Notes: generated from the letters alone by a model not told the origin. Numbered from the stretch's first letter, positions 1-6,879 are shown. The stretch is 23,206 nucleotides of DNA from an uncultured Collinsella sp. (GCA_900541145.1 UQIH01000028.1:1-23206); one strand, 5' to 3'. Made by a program: numbers and translations.

Positions 1-95
1 GGCGCGACCAGAAGGTCAGCGCCCTTTCGTTTCACGTCACCTTGTCTCAAATGCGACCCGCTCGCTGTCCGTTCTCTACCTGCGGCGTCGTCTTG
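1..95. repeat. Partial copy of composite terminator repeat (right half)
   Basis: The window opens inside a hairpin: GGCGC-GACC, loop AGAA, GGTC-A-GCGCC, then CTTTC (1-28), a terminator-like structure. It is followed by a conserved tail, 61-87, that matches 3505-3531 with one mismatch. The same order (GACCAGAAGGTC tip, then CTCGCTGTCC tail) is seen in the complete copy at 3365-3531, so this is the right half of that element cut by the window edge. No gene is seen in 1-275. Confidence 0.7.
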
Positions 96-147
96 CTCCG
101 AATGCGGCTCGCTCGCTGTCGTTGCCGAAACATCGGCGTTGCCGGAC

Positions 148-178
148 TAGTCATTGGGGACGTTCATAAATGACTACT
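148..178. repeat. Degenerate TAGTC/GGGGACGTTC repeat
   Basis: TAGTCATTGGGGACGTTC followed by ATAAATGACTA resembles one arm of the complete hairpin at 3546-3602 (TAGTCGTTGGGG and AACGTCCCCAACGACTA). Only TAGTCATT and AATGACTA can still pair. As at 3546, it lies just downstream of a composite terminator repeat, so the pair of elements recurs in the same order. Confidence 0.5.
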
Positions 179-184
179 CAGGAA

Positions 185-250
185 CGAGCGTGGATAATCT
201 CCCGTTTTTGGCCTGTGTGCGGGCTCAAAGTGGGAGATTATCCACGCTCG
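185..250. repeat. Hairpin repeat, 19-bp perfect arms (copy 1, fic side A)
   Basis: Perfect 19-bp inverted repeat: CGAGCGTGGATAATCTCCC at 185-203 and its complement at 232-250, loop of 28 nt starting GTTTTTGGC. A second copy lies at 1625-1688 on the other side of the fic gene. The element ends 25 bp beyond the fic stop codon and could also end its transcript, but there is no U-tract on the minus strand. Confidence 0.85.
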
Positions 251-275
251 CTTTAATTTGCCTGGGCTGCGATGC

Positions 276-1448
276 CTATCTAATCGGCTCGGCGTCTTCC
301 CTGAGAATCGAAAGATACTCTTCATACCCGTACTGCCGGTATCTCTGTCTTGACTCGTCGAGCGGACGGAGGATACCCAATTCTTCAAATGATTTGACGA
401 GCGAGCTCGCGGTACTCCTGCCGATATCGAGTTGGGCAGCGATGAATGCGGTGTCGACGATGGGGTGCTCTTCAAGAATGCCCAACAGCCTTTGCCCGTT
501 TGCAGCAGTCCTTCCGAGATTTTCGGTAATGGTTGCTGTGGAACGGTTATGGAGGTCAACAAGGTTTTTTAAAGACCCTACCGAGTCCTTCGCACTCTCG
601 AGAAGACTGTTGCAGAAAAACTCTATCCATTCCTCGTAAGTGCCTCTCTCCCTTACGGATGTGAGTTGCCGGTAGTACTCGCTTCGGTTTTTCTTGAACT
701 GGAACGATGGATAGAACAAGCAAGAATGAAGAACGCCATCATTGATGAGCATAAGTGTAATGAGAAGCCTGCCCAGGCGACCGTTTCCGTCTAGGAATGG
801 ATGGGCAGTTTCAAATTGGTAATGGACGAGCGCCGCCCGCACAATCGGATCCATTTCGACTTGAGGCTCATTGATAAAGCGTTCGAGGTCCTGGAGCGTG
901 TTACTCAAATCTTCAATGTTTGGAGGGACAAACGATGCGGTTGCAATGGTGCAGCCTGAGGGGCCAATCCAGTTTTGTGAGGAGCGCAGCTCGCCTGGAT
1001 TCTTCTCCGTTCCGCGCACTCCGTCCAGCAGGACCGCATGAACTTGCCTAAGAAGTCTCGTGCACAAGGGCATCTTTTTGAGCAGTTCTACGCCGCGGTC
1101 GACAGCACGGACGTAATTCACGACGTCTGCGACATCTTTATGATGGAGTTGTGTTTGCGATGGACTAAGTAGGTCGTCAAACGTGCACTGGGTTCCCTCA
1201 ATTTGCGAAGAAAGGAGTGCTTCTTTGCGCACGTACATTGTCAGATACATGTCGGCGTTGGGAACAAAGTAGAGCATGCCTTCAAGCTCTCCAAGCTTTC
1301 GTGAGCATGCGGAAAGCGTGCGATAGGTTTCCTCGGTGAGGTTTAGCTGCCTCAATGATTGCAAGGGCGTTGGAAAAAACGAATAGTAAGCCAATTTCCC
1401 CGATAGATTATTGCGGAGCGTTCCCTGGCCGTTCTCCTCGATTTGCAT
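276..1448 (-). CDS. Fic family protein with C-terminal winged helix (putative AMP-transferase)
   Basis: Fic-domain protein of 390 aa, expected to transfer AMP or a related nucleotide moiety to protein hydroxyls. The signature HPFLDGNGRLGR is at residues 216-227, with catalytic His216. A class-II-type inhibitory motif, S-x-x-x-E-G (S80 to G85), lies in the N-terminal helical region, so autoinhibition is likely. Residues about 317-378 read as a winged helix-turn-helix (IAAQLDIGRSTASSLVKSFEELGIL). I chose the ATG at 1448 rather than the one at 1460 because GGAGG lies 5 nt before it; the upstream ATG has no such site. The gene is flanked by copies of one hairpin repeat, its upstream region is AT-rich, and it is likely acquired cargo (inference). 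The target protein is unknown. Confidence 0.9.
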   Translation of the reverse strand: MQIEENGQGTLRNNLSGKLAYYSFFPTPLQSLRQLNLTEETYRTLSACSRKLGELEGMLYFVPNADMYLTMYVRKEALLSSQIEGTQCTFDDLLSPSQTQLHHKDVADVVNYVRAVDRGVELLKKMPLCTRLLRQVHAVLLDGVRGTEKNPGELRSSQNWIGPSGCTIATASFVPPNIEDLSNTLQDLERFINEPQVEMDPIVRAALVHYQFETAHPFLDGNGRLGRLLITLMLINDGVLHSCLFYPSFQFKKNRSEYYRQLTSVRERGTYEEWIEFFCNSLLESAKDSVGSLKNLVDLHNRSTATITENLGRTAANGQRLLGILEEHPIVDTAFIAAQLDIGRSTASSLVKSFEELGILRPLDESRQRYRQYGYEEYLSILREDAEPIR

Positions 1449-1474
1449 CGCGCCCTCCATATCTTTAGTGCCGG

Positions 1475-1577
1475 AAACTCGTTATTAGGCTAATCATATC
1501 AATTCTAATAACGAGTTTAAGGATTAAATAGTTATTAGAATTGATGTAAACAATCTAATGATAAAAAGTCGTTATTA
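1475..1577 (-). promoter_or_regulatory. Putative fic promoter with GTTATTA operator array
   Basis: Four GTTATTA half-sites: 1481-1487 (+), 1506-1512 (-), 1531-1537 (+), 1571-1577 (+); the first three start exactly 25 bp apart. Two perfect inverted repeats result: AAACTCGTTATTA (1475-1487) with 1506-1518, and ATCAATTCTAATAAC (1498-1512) with 1531-1545. On the minus strand a promoter-like TTGTTT, 17 nt, TATTTA spans 1553-1525, inside the array. The segment is very AT-rich in a GC-rich genome. The C-terminal winged helix of the adjacent Fic protein is the obvious candidate ligand, giving autoregulation; that is inference. Confidence 0.6.
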
Positions 1578-1624
1578 CTTGACCATGGAGCTCGGCTTGG
1601 TACAAGGGGGTCATCCAAAATGAA

Positions 1625-1688
1625 CGTGGATAATCTCCCGTTTTTGGCTCGGTGACGGCCTCAAAGTCAAAGTGGGAGATTATCCACG
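1625..1688. repeat. Hairpin repeat (copy 2, fic side B)
   Basis: CGTGGATAATCTCCC at 1625-1639 pairs perfectly with 1674-1688. The loop again begins GTTTTTGGC and ends near TCAAAG, and CTCG follows, as in the copy at 185-250. The two copies are in the same orientation about 1.44 kb apart and bracket fic. Confidence 0.85.
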
Positions 1689-1725
1689 CTCGTTAGTTAA
1701 GCGTCCGAAAATCCACACTCGCCAA

Positions 1726-1760
1726 ACCTACCAAAAAGGGACGGGTTTATTTTGGCACGT
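1726..1760. repeat. Solitary arm of the ACCTRCCAAAAAGGGACRGG repeat
   Basis: The 35-nt stretch beginning ACCTACCAAAAAGGGACGGG and ending TTTTGGCACGT matches one arm of the complete palindrome at 9501-9581. The opposing arm is missing, so this is a half or decayed copy. Confidence 0.65.
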
Positions 1761-1784
1761 TTCGGTCGGTATCAGGAAGTGTCA

Positions 1785-1918
1785 GGGACGGGGCGGCGGC
1801 AGGACTCGAGAGCGAAAAGAAGTATCGGGTTTGGTGCGCCCGCTTCTGCCCGTCCCGTGCGCAGACGATACTCGGCTTATCGACCCGCGATGCAAAGGAG
1901 ATGCTCGTCCCGCGAGCA
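1785..1918. other. Gene-free leader stretch with nested inverted repeats
   Basis: Between the repeats and the crr promoter no credible gene is seen. Nested complementary segments are present: GGGACGGG (1785-1792) with CCCGTCCC (1849-1856), AGTATCG (1821-1827) with CGATACT (1866-1872), and a small hairpin TGCTCG-TCCCG-CGAGCA (1902-1918). They could be a structured RNA or old repeat debris. I do not recognise a family. Confidence 0.3.
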
Positions 1919-1952
1919 CTACCGGGAAGGGCTCGCGATTCGAGTCCCCACC

Positions 1953-1981
1953 TTAGCATTTGAACCATTTGGCACTATAAT
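1953..1981 (+). promoter_or_regulatory. Probable crr promoter
   Basis: TTAGCA (1953-1958), a 17-nt spacer and a perfect TATAAT (1976-1981) lie 49 bp before the crr start codon. The -10 is consensus; the -35 matches 4 of 6. Transcription would start near 1988. Confidence 0.55.
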
Positions 1982-2030
1982 CACCATAGGCATGCGCATA
2001 ACGTTGCGCTTAATCAAGAGGAGAAAACGT

Positions 2031-2567
2031 ATGGGTCTGTTTGACATGTTTAAGAAGAAGGCTGAGCCTGCCGCTGCTGCAGCTCCCGCTTCCATCTCTG
2101 CTTCTGCCGGCGCCGACGTGCTGTGCTCGCCCGTCAAGGGCAAGGTCATCAAGATGGCCGACGTGCCCGATCCCGTCTTTGGTGGCGAGGTTCTGGGCAA
2201 GGGCTGTGCCGTGTGGCCCGAGGACGATCTGGTCTACGCTCCCTGCGACGGTAAGGTGACCGTCACCATGGGTCACGCCGTGGGTCTGCAGTCCGATAGC
2301 GGCATCGAGGTTCTGGTGCACGTTGGCGTCGATACCGTCAACATGAACGGCGATGGCTTCGAGGGCTTCGTCAAGGCCGACGACGTTGTGAAGGCTGGCC
2401 AGCCCATACTCAAGATCGACCGCGCCAAGATCGCCGCTGCCGGTTACAAGGACTGCGTCGTCGTGGCCGTGTCCAACACCGCCGAGTTTGCCGATGTCGA
2501 GCTCACCGTCGAGGCAGAGTCCGCCGTCGCCGCCGGTGACGCCATCGTCAAGGTCGTCCGCAAGTAA
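2031..2567 (+). CDS. crr: PTS glucose-type EIIA component (EIIA-Glc)
   Basis: A 178-aa soluble phosphocarrier of the phosphotransferase system: it accepts phosphate from HPr and passes it to a sugar EIIB domain. The family core covers residues about 28-178. The phosphorylated His is His97 in EVLVHVGVDTV, and the partner His82 lies in MGHAVGL; their 15-residue spacing equals that of H75/H90 in E. coli EIIA-Glc. An Ala-rich linker (residues 13-27) follows the N-terminal MGLFDMFKKK, a short amphipathic helix like the membrane-attaching tail of the enteric protein. The ATG at 2031 follows AAGAGGAGAAAACGT; an in-frame open stretch runs further upstream but has no family similarity and crosses the promoter. 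No EIIB or EIIC gene is adjacent, so it probably serves unlinked permeases and may also act in regulation (inference). Confidence 0.93.
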   Translation: MGLFDMFKKKAEPAAAAAPASISASAGADVLCSPVKGKVIKMADVPDPVFGGEVLGKGCAVWPEDDLVYAPCDGKVTVTMGHAVGLQSDSGIEVLVHVGVDTVNMNGDGFEGFVKADDVVKAGQPILKIDRAKIAAAGYKDCVVVAVSNTAEFADVELTVEAESAVAAGDAIVKVVRK

Positions 2568-2592
2568 ACTGCGGCGTCCAAAGGATGTGCAA

Positions 2593-2622
2593 GGGTGGTC
2601 GGGTTTTCCGGCCACCTTTTTT
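2593..2622 (+). terminator. Rho-independent terminator after crr
   Basis: GTGGTCGG (2595-2602), loop GTTTT, CCGGCCAC (2608-2615), with one G-U pair, extended by G-C at 2594/2616 and followed by TTTTTT (2617-2622). It lies 27 bp after the crr stop. Confidence 0.9.
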
Positions 2623-2708
2623 ATTGCACCGTGGGGAAGCGTTTTATTGCACGTTGGGCGGGCTTGCAAACCGTTCGGACGCTAAAACGAACCGACCACG
2701 CCTTCGCG

Positions 2709-2738
2709 TTGCCGAGGGTGTTCATAAGTGGATAGTAT
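2709..2738 (+). promoter_or_regulatory. Possible promoter of the lipoprotein gene
   Basis: TTGCCG (2709-2714), 18-nt spacer, TAGTAT (2733-2738), each matching 4 of 6 consensus bases, located between the crr terminator and the lipoprotein start 66 bp further on. Confidence 0.3.
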
Positions 2739-2803
2739 GGGCTTACTTATTACAACGTGTGCCGCGTCCGGGAAGCGCGGTGCCGCTCATTGGGAGGAAC
2801 AAC

Positions 2804-3361
2804 ATGAAAAAGAAGCTGCTGCTTGCGCCCCTCATGGCCGTCTTGGTTGCATGCGTGGTCGTGCTTTCCGGCTGTGGAGGTCCTTCGGTTGAGGAGCTCA
2901 TCACCGAGGATCTTACGACGCAGTTTGACGAGGTCAAGAACGGTGGCGACGACTTCCTTTCTGGTCTGGAGGAAGCTTCGGGCGACGAGTTCGAGCAGCT
3001 GGGTATCGATCCCAAGGAGTATGCCAAGACCTATCTCGAGGGCTTTGACTACAAGATCGGCGACGTGACGGTCGACGAGGACAAGGGTGTCGCGACCGCC
3101 GAGGTCTCTATCACCTGCAAGTCTATGAACAAGATCGTCGAGGACTTCTCCACCCAGTATCAGGAGAAGGTCGCCGCGCTTGACACGGTTCCTTCCGATG
3201 ACGAGCTGTACAAGATGGCCGGTCAGGTTATGGTCGATGTGACCAAGGCCACCGAGCCCAGGAAGACCACGGTTATCTTCAAGTACACCTGCAACGACGA
3301 CGGCGAGTGGTCTGCCGACGACTCCGTCAACTCCGAGATGATGGATGCAATGCTGAGCTAG
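2804..3361 (+). CDS. Small putative secreted lipoprotein, function unknown
   Basis: A 185-aa protein with a classic lipoprotein signal: MKKK, a hydrophobic stretch, then lipobox LSGC with the lipidated Cys24. After cleavage it should sit on the outer face of the membrane. The mature part is acidic (ELITEDLTTQFDEVKNGG and similar), with a likely helical N-terminal half and a beta-type stretch near residues 85-105 (VTVDEDKGVATAEVSITCK) and another near 155-170. This layout resembles the DUF5105/DUF4878-like class of small Gram-positive lipoproteins, but I cannot assign a family firmly. ATG 2804 is preceded by GGGAGGAACAAC; the upstream in-frame extension lacks a signal sequence. It lies alone between a terminator and a composite terminator repeat, so it is probably monocistronic. 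Confidence 0.85.
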   Translation: MKKKLLLAPLMAVLVACVVVLSGCGGPSVEELITEDLTTQFDEVKNGGDDFLSGLEEASGDEFEQLGIDPKEYAKTYLEGFDYKIGDVTVDEDKGVATAEVSITCKSMNKIVEDFSTQYQEKVAALDTVPSDDELYKMAGQVMVDVTKATEPRKTTVIFKYTCNDDGEWSADDSVNSEMMDAMLS

Positions 3362-3364
3362 TTC

Positions 3365-3531
3365 GTTGCGGCGTTTTACCAAACGCCGCAACTGCTCGAC
3401 GTTGCGCGGGCACCAGAGCGACAACTTGTCATTCAAAGAGGACGGTATGACCAGAAGGTCTATGCCGTCCTCTTTTCATGCCAATTTGTTCGCTCTGGTG
3501 TCCGCTCGCTGTCCGTCCTCTACCTGCGGCG
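3365..3531. repeat. Complete composite terminator repeat
   Basis: Four parts in order: (1) hairpin GTTGCGGCGTTT-TACC-AAACGCCGCAAC at 3365-3392, 3 bp after the lipoprotein stop; (2) a spacer; (3) a long imperfect palindrome from CACCAGAGCGA (3412) to TCGCTCTGGTG (near 3500), with the terminator at 3435-3476 as its core; (4) a tail, 3505-3531. Part 4 matches 61-87 and parts 1-2 match 23129-23196. It separates convergent genes and can end transcription from both sides. Confidence 0.75.
3435..3476. terminator. Bidirectional terminator within the composite repeat
   Basis: AAAGAGGACGG (3435-3445) pairs with CCGTCCTCTTT (3465-3475), continued by GACC-AGAA-GGTC (3449-3460) at the tip and followed by a U-tract. 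The A-run before the stem gives a U-tract on the minus strand too, which suits its place between the lipoprotein gene (+) and the HAD gene (-). Confidence 0.85.
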
Positions 3532-3545
3532 TTGCCATTGTTGGG

Positions 3546-3602
3546 GTAGTCGTTGGGGCGTTCTTGTCTGACTAGTCGTTTAAGAACGTCCCCAACGACT
3601 AC
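3546..3602. repeat. Hairpin repeat of the TAGTCGTTGGGG family
   Basis: The left arm GTAGTCGTTGGGGCGTTCTT (3546-3565) pairs with the right arm at 3582-3602 with one bulged base; the loop is 16 nt and contains GACTAGTC. It lies 47 bp after the HAD stop codon on that gene's downstream side. A degenerate relative is at 148-178. Confidence 0.8.
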
Positions 3603-3649
3603 TTTCCGCGCAACAGCATTGTCGCAGCTGCGTTAAGCAGTGTCGCTCG

Positions 3650-4318
3650 TTACTCGCCCAGGATTAGCGCTGCGAGCTCGCCCTGGGTGTCCACCACGTA
3701 GTCGGCGCCGGCGGCTTCCAGCTCTGCGCGGCCGCGGAAACCCCAGCTGACGCCCGCACTCTTAAGGCCGGCGTTGTGGCCGGTCAGGATATCGACATTG
3801 GAATCGCCTACGTAGAGCGTGGTCGCCGGGTCGGCGCCTAGCTCTTCCATCACATGCAGCGTGACGGGTGCTTCGGGCTTGGGCGGAAACGCATCGACAC
3901 GGCCCTGCACCAGCGCAAAGCGCTCGGAACCAAAATACTTTTCGATAAGCGGAGCCGCCGAGACGTGGTCCTTGTTAGTGAGCACGGCAAGCTGAACGCC
4001 CGCGGCGCGCAAGCGGTCGAGCATCTCGATCGTGCCGGCATAGGGAGCGGTGTGGTCTTCCTTGTGCTCGCCGTAGTAAGCCCTAAACTCGGCAAGCGTC
4101 TGCTCAAACATGCGGCCGTCGCCTGCGTACTCGGCGGGCATAAAGCGCTCAACCAGCTTGAGCATGCCGTTTCCCACCTTGTAGCGGTACTCGTCAACGG
4201 CAAACGTGGGCCAGCCGTGCGCCTCGCAGGTATGGTTGCCGGCGGCCGCCAGGTCCTCGAGCGTGTTGAGAATGGTGCCGTCCAGGTCAAAGATCACATG
4301 GGAAAAAGCTGCTGCCAT
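3650..4318 (-). CDS. HAD-superfamily phosphatase, phosphoglycolate phosphatase-like
   Basis: A 222-aa haloacid-dehalogenase-type hydrolase. Motif I is FDLDGTILNT with nucleophile Asp11 and acid/base Asp13; motif II is VLTNKDH; motif III is the Lys in PPKPEA; motif IV is YVGDSNVDI. The helical cap (about residues 18-85) between motifs I and II marks subfamily I, as in Gph and PpaX. The substrate cannot be read from the sequence: phosphoglycolate, pyrophosphate and sugar phosphates all occur in this subfamily. The ATG at 4318 is preceded by AGGAG at 5 nt spacing; an ATG 63 bp upstream would add a non-homologous tail. It follows hypE by 105 bp on the same strand and may be read through from the hyp genes, but has no known part in hydrogenase maturation. 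Confidence 0.88.
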   Translation of the reverse strand: MAAAFSHVIFDLDGTILNTLEDLAAAGNHTCEAHGWPTFAVDEYRYKVGNGMLKLVERFMPAEYAGDGRMFEQTLAEFRAYYGEHKEDHTAPYAGTIEMLDRLRAAGVQLAVLTNKDHVSAAPLIEKYFGSERFALVQGRVDAFPPKPEAPVTLHVMEELGADPATTLYVGDSNVDILTGHNAGLKSAGVSWGFRGRAELEAAGADYVVDTQGELAALILGE

Positions 4319-4423
4319 GGGTGCTCCTGCCGCTTGAGTTGTAAAACGCACCCCATGATACTGGGCATGCGTGCCGGGCATGTTTGGAATCTGAATATCT
4401 TTAATAGCCCTGAGCCTTTGTCG

Positions 4424-5458
4424 TTAGCAAATTCTCGGCAGCTGCTCTCCCACGAGCATGTCGAGGATGCGGGTCGAGCCCCAGCCGGTGCGCACGCGCA
4501 CGGCGGGACGGGAGCCCTCGGCAAGTGGCAGCACGCGACCGATGATGGCGGCATTCTCGCCGTAGCGGGCGGCGCGCATGGCGCTCAGCGCGGCATCGGC
4601 TTGCTCGGCCGGCACCACGGCAACCATCTTGCCCTCGTTTGCTACCTGCAGCACATCGTAGCCGAGCATCTCGCAGGCGGCCTGCACGTCGGGACGAACG
4701 GGCACGGCATCCTCGTCGACCTCCATGGCAACATCGCTGGCCTGGGCAAACTCGTTGAGCGTGGACGCCAGGCCACCGCGCGTGGGGTCGCGAAAACAAC
4801 GCGTGCCGGGCGCTGCGGCCAAAACGTCGGCAATCAGGTGGTTGAGCGGCGCGGCATCGCTTTCGATCGTGCTCGAAAACGCCAAGCCCTCACGCTGGCT
4901 CATGATGGCGATACCGTGGTCGCCCAGCGTACCCGATACCAGAATGACATCGCCGGGCTGGCAGTTGGCACCGCTGAGCGCCACGCCCGTGGGAACCTCG
5001 CCCACGCCGGCGGTATTGATATAGACGCCGTCGGCCCCGCCGCGCTCGACCACCTTGGTGTCGCCCGTGATTATGGACACGCCCGCCTCACGCGCCGTCT
5101 CGGCCATCGTCTGCACAATCTGGCGGAGCTTATCCATGGGATAGCCCTCTTCGAGGATAAATCCGCACGACAGGTAGCGCACGTTGGCGCCTGAGGTCGC
5201 GACGTCGTTGACGGTTCCGCACGCGGCAAGGCGTCCGATGTTGCCACCGGGGAAGAACTGCGGCGAGACCACAAAGCTGTCGGTCGACATGGCGATGCGC
5301 CCGCTCGCGGGCAGCGCGGCGACGCCGGCATCGTTGCCTTCGAGCAGCTCGGGCGACCCAAAGGCATCCAAAAAGACCTCATCGATGATGCGTTTCATCA
5401 TCTGGCCGCCGGAGCCGTGGCCCAGCAGGACGGTGCTATCGGTAACGCTATGGGACAT
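4424..5458 (-). CDS. hypE: Hydrogenase maturation protein HypE
   Basis: A 344-aa PurM/AIR-synthase-like protein. With HypF it converts carbamoyl groups to the cyanide ligands of the NiFe-hydrogenase iron: HypF places a carbamoyl on the C-terminal Cys and HypE dehydrates it with ATP to thiocyanate. The sequence ends PRIC, so the essential C-terminal cysteine is present. Typical segments are LLGHGSGGQMM near the N-terminus, EGNDAGVAAL, STDSFVVSPQFFPGGNIGRLA, the ATP-site GDTKVVERG, and RDPTRGGLASTLNEFA. Full length for the family. It lies 48 bp after hypD on the same strand and is the last hyp gene of the cluster. Confidence 0.97.
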   Translation of the reverse strand: MSHSVTDSTVLLGHGSGGQMMKRIIDEVFLDAFGSPELLEGNDAGVAALPASGRIAMSTDSFVVSPQFFPGGNIGRLAACGTVNDVATSGANVRYLSCGFILEEGYPMDKLRQIVQTMAETAREAGVSIITGDTKVVERGGADGVYINTAGVGEVPTGVALSGANCQPGDVILVSGTLGDHGIAIMSQREGLAFSSTIESDAAPLNHLIADVLAAAPGTRCFRDPTRGGLASTLNEFAQASDVAMEVDEDAVPVRPDVQAACEMLGYDVLQVANEGKMVAVVPAEQADAALSAMRAARYGENAAIIGRVLPLAEGSRPAVRVRTGWGSTRILDMLVGEQLPRIC

Positions 5459-5506
5459 ATCGAAAACTCCAATCGTGGGTGGTGCCGGTGTGCGGGTGTG
5501 CCCGGG

Positions 5507-6619
5507 CTAGTCGCGGTAGCGGTAGTACGCCGCGCAGCTGCCCTCGGAGCTCACCATGCACGGGCCGACGGGGTGCTCGGGCGTGCAGGTGCGGCCAAAG
5601 AGCGGGCAGCTGCTCGGCGTAATGGCTCCGCGCAGCACGTCGCCGCAGCGGCACCCGCGCGGCTCGACTGTCGCCTCAACGGGCACATCAAAGCGGGTAC
5701 GGGCATCAAAGCGCGAGAATTCGGGACGAATGGCGAGTCCCGAAGCCGCAATCGGCCCCAGCCCGCGCCACGTGGTGTCGCATGGTTCAAACACCTGCTC
5801 GACCAGCTGGCGCGCCACGGGATTGCCGTCTGCGTTGACGCCACGGCGGTAGGCGTTGTCAATCGCCGGCCTGTCCTCGACAACCATCTGGACCAGCATG
5901 CAGATACCCTGCAAGATGTCGACCGGCTCAAATCCCGTTACCACGCCTGGAGTCTTAAACTCGTCGACCAAAAAGCCAAAGGGGGCCAAGCCCGTGATGG
6001 TGGCGACGTGGCCCGGCAGGATAAAGCCGTCGATGGCGGTCTCGGGGTCGTTGGCGATGGCGCGCAACGCCGGCGGCGTGGTCTTGTGGGCGCAATAGAC
6101 CGAGAAGTTCAAAAGCCCGCGCGCCTCGGCCTCCAAGATGGCGGCGGCGATGGTGGGCGTCGTAGTCTCAAAGCCCACGCCCATAAAAATGACCGGGCGA
6201 TCAGGGTTTTGCTCGGCAATGTCGAGCGCGTCGAGCGGGGAGTACACAATGCGAATATCGCGCCCCGCCGCCTTTTGCGCAGCGAGCGAGGTGGATGATC
6301 CGGGCACGCGCATCATGTCGCCAAAGGTGGTGATGATGGCGCCGTCTATGTTGGCGAGCGCGATTGCGTGGTCGATGTCGCGGTTGGCGGTGACGCAGAC
6401 GGGGCAGCCCGGGCCGCTCAGCAGCTTGAGCCCTGCCGGCATAATGGAGCGAAAGCCATAGCGCCCGATGCTCACGGTATGCGTGCCGCAGACTTCCATA
6501 AGGTTGATGGTGCGGTCGCCGACAAGCTCATGAATGCGCTCGATGAGCTCGCGAGCCAGCTTGGGATCGCGGAATGCCGAGAAATCGATACCGGAGCGCG
6601 CCGGCTGCTCGGGCGCCAC
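5507..6619 (-). CDS. hypD: Hydrogenase maturation protein HypD (GTG start)
   Basis: A 370-aa iron-sulfur scaffold which, with HypC, carries the Fe(CN)2CO unit before delivery to the hydrogenase large subunit. Conserved motifs are all present: MEVCGTHT (Cys44), GPGCPVC (Cys72, Cys75), FMGVGFETTTPT, ILPGHVATI, and the C-terminal cluster-binding region GCRCGDVLRG...CPLFGRTC...GPCMVSSEGSC. The start is GTG at 6619, whose G is also the last base of the hypC stop codon (TAGTG), so translation is coupled to hypC. Stop TAG at 5507. Confidence 0.97.
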   Translation of the reverse strand: MAPEQPARSGIDFSAFRDPKLARELIERIHELVGDRTINLMEVCGTHTVSIGRYGFRSIMPAGLKLLSGPGCPVCVTANRDIDHAIALANIDGAIITTFGDMMRVPGSSTSLAAQKAAGRDIRIVYSPLDALDIAEQNPDRPVIFMGVGFETTTPTIAAAILEAEARGLLNFSVYCAHKTTPPALRAIANDPETAIDGFILPGHVATITGLAPFGFLVDEFKTPGVVTGFEPVDILQGICMLVQMVVEDRPAIDNAYRRGVNADGNPVARQLVEQVFEPCDTTWRGLGPIAASGLAIRPEFSRFDARTRFDVPVEATVEPRGCRCGDVLRGAITPSSCPLFGRTCTPEHPVGPCMVSSEGSCAAYYRYRD

Positions 6620-6879
6620 TAGTAAGCCTCCGCCGGGTTGGTGGTCAGCTGGTCTTCTTCGACCAGCTCGGACATGGCATTAACAAGCTCGAGCGTTTCC
6701 TGTGCTTCCTGCTCGTCGACAATCTGGATGCCAAAGCCGGCGTGTACGAGAATATAGTCGCCAACCTGCGCCGTCGGCACGAGTCGCAGCGACACGGGGC
6801 GCTCGATGCCCATCATGTCGACGGTGGCCTTGAGGTCGTCGTCGCGTTTGACTACTTTACCGGGAACGGCAAGGCACAT
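6619..6879 (-). CDS. hypC: Hydrogenase maturation chaperone HypC
   Basis: An 86-aa HypC/HybG/HupF family chaperone that binds HypD and later the hydrogenase large-subunit precursor. It begins MCLAVPGKV; Cys2, essential after removal of Met1, is present, as is the conserved VGDYILVHAGFG with His46. The ATG at 6879 follows AAAAGGGGAACAAT. It overlaps hypD by 1 nt. The 131 bp between hypF and hypC contain no gene and no clear terminator. Confidence 0.97.
   Translation of the reverse strand: MCLAVPGKVVKRDDDLKATVDMMGIERPVSLRLVPTAQVGDYILVHAGFGIQIVDEQEAQETLELVNAMSELVEEDQLTTNPAEAY

Noticed and set aside
1895..1955. tRNA-like 3' end (GCGATTCGAGTCCCCACC)
   Set aside because: The TTCGAGT loop is there, but the flanking bases do not form a T-stem and no acceptor, D or anticodon arm can be placed upstream.
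1752..2030. N-terminal extension of EIIA-Glc
   Set aside because: The extension is Arg-rich, unlike the family, and crosses the promoter; the ATG at 2031 has a strong ribosome-binding site.
3854..5194. 446-aa open frame on the plus strand across the HAD and hypE genes
   Set aside because: Antisense shadow of two clearly recognised genes; His/Arg/Gly-rich composition with no domain.
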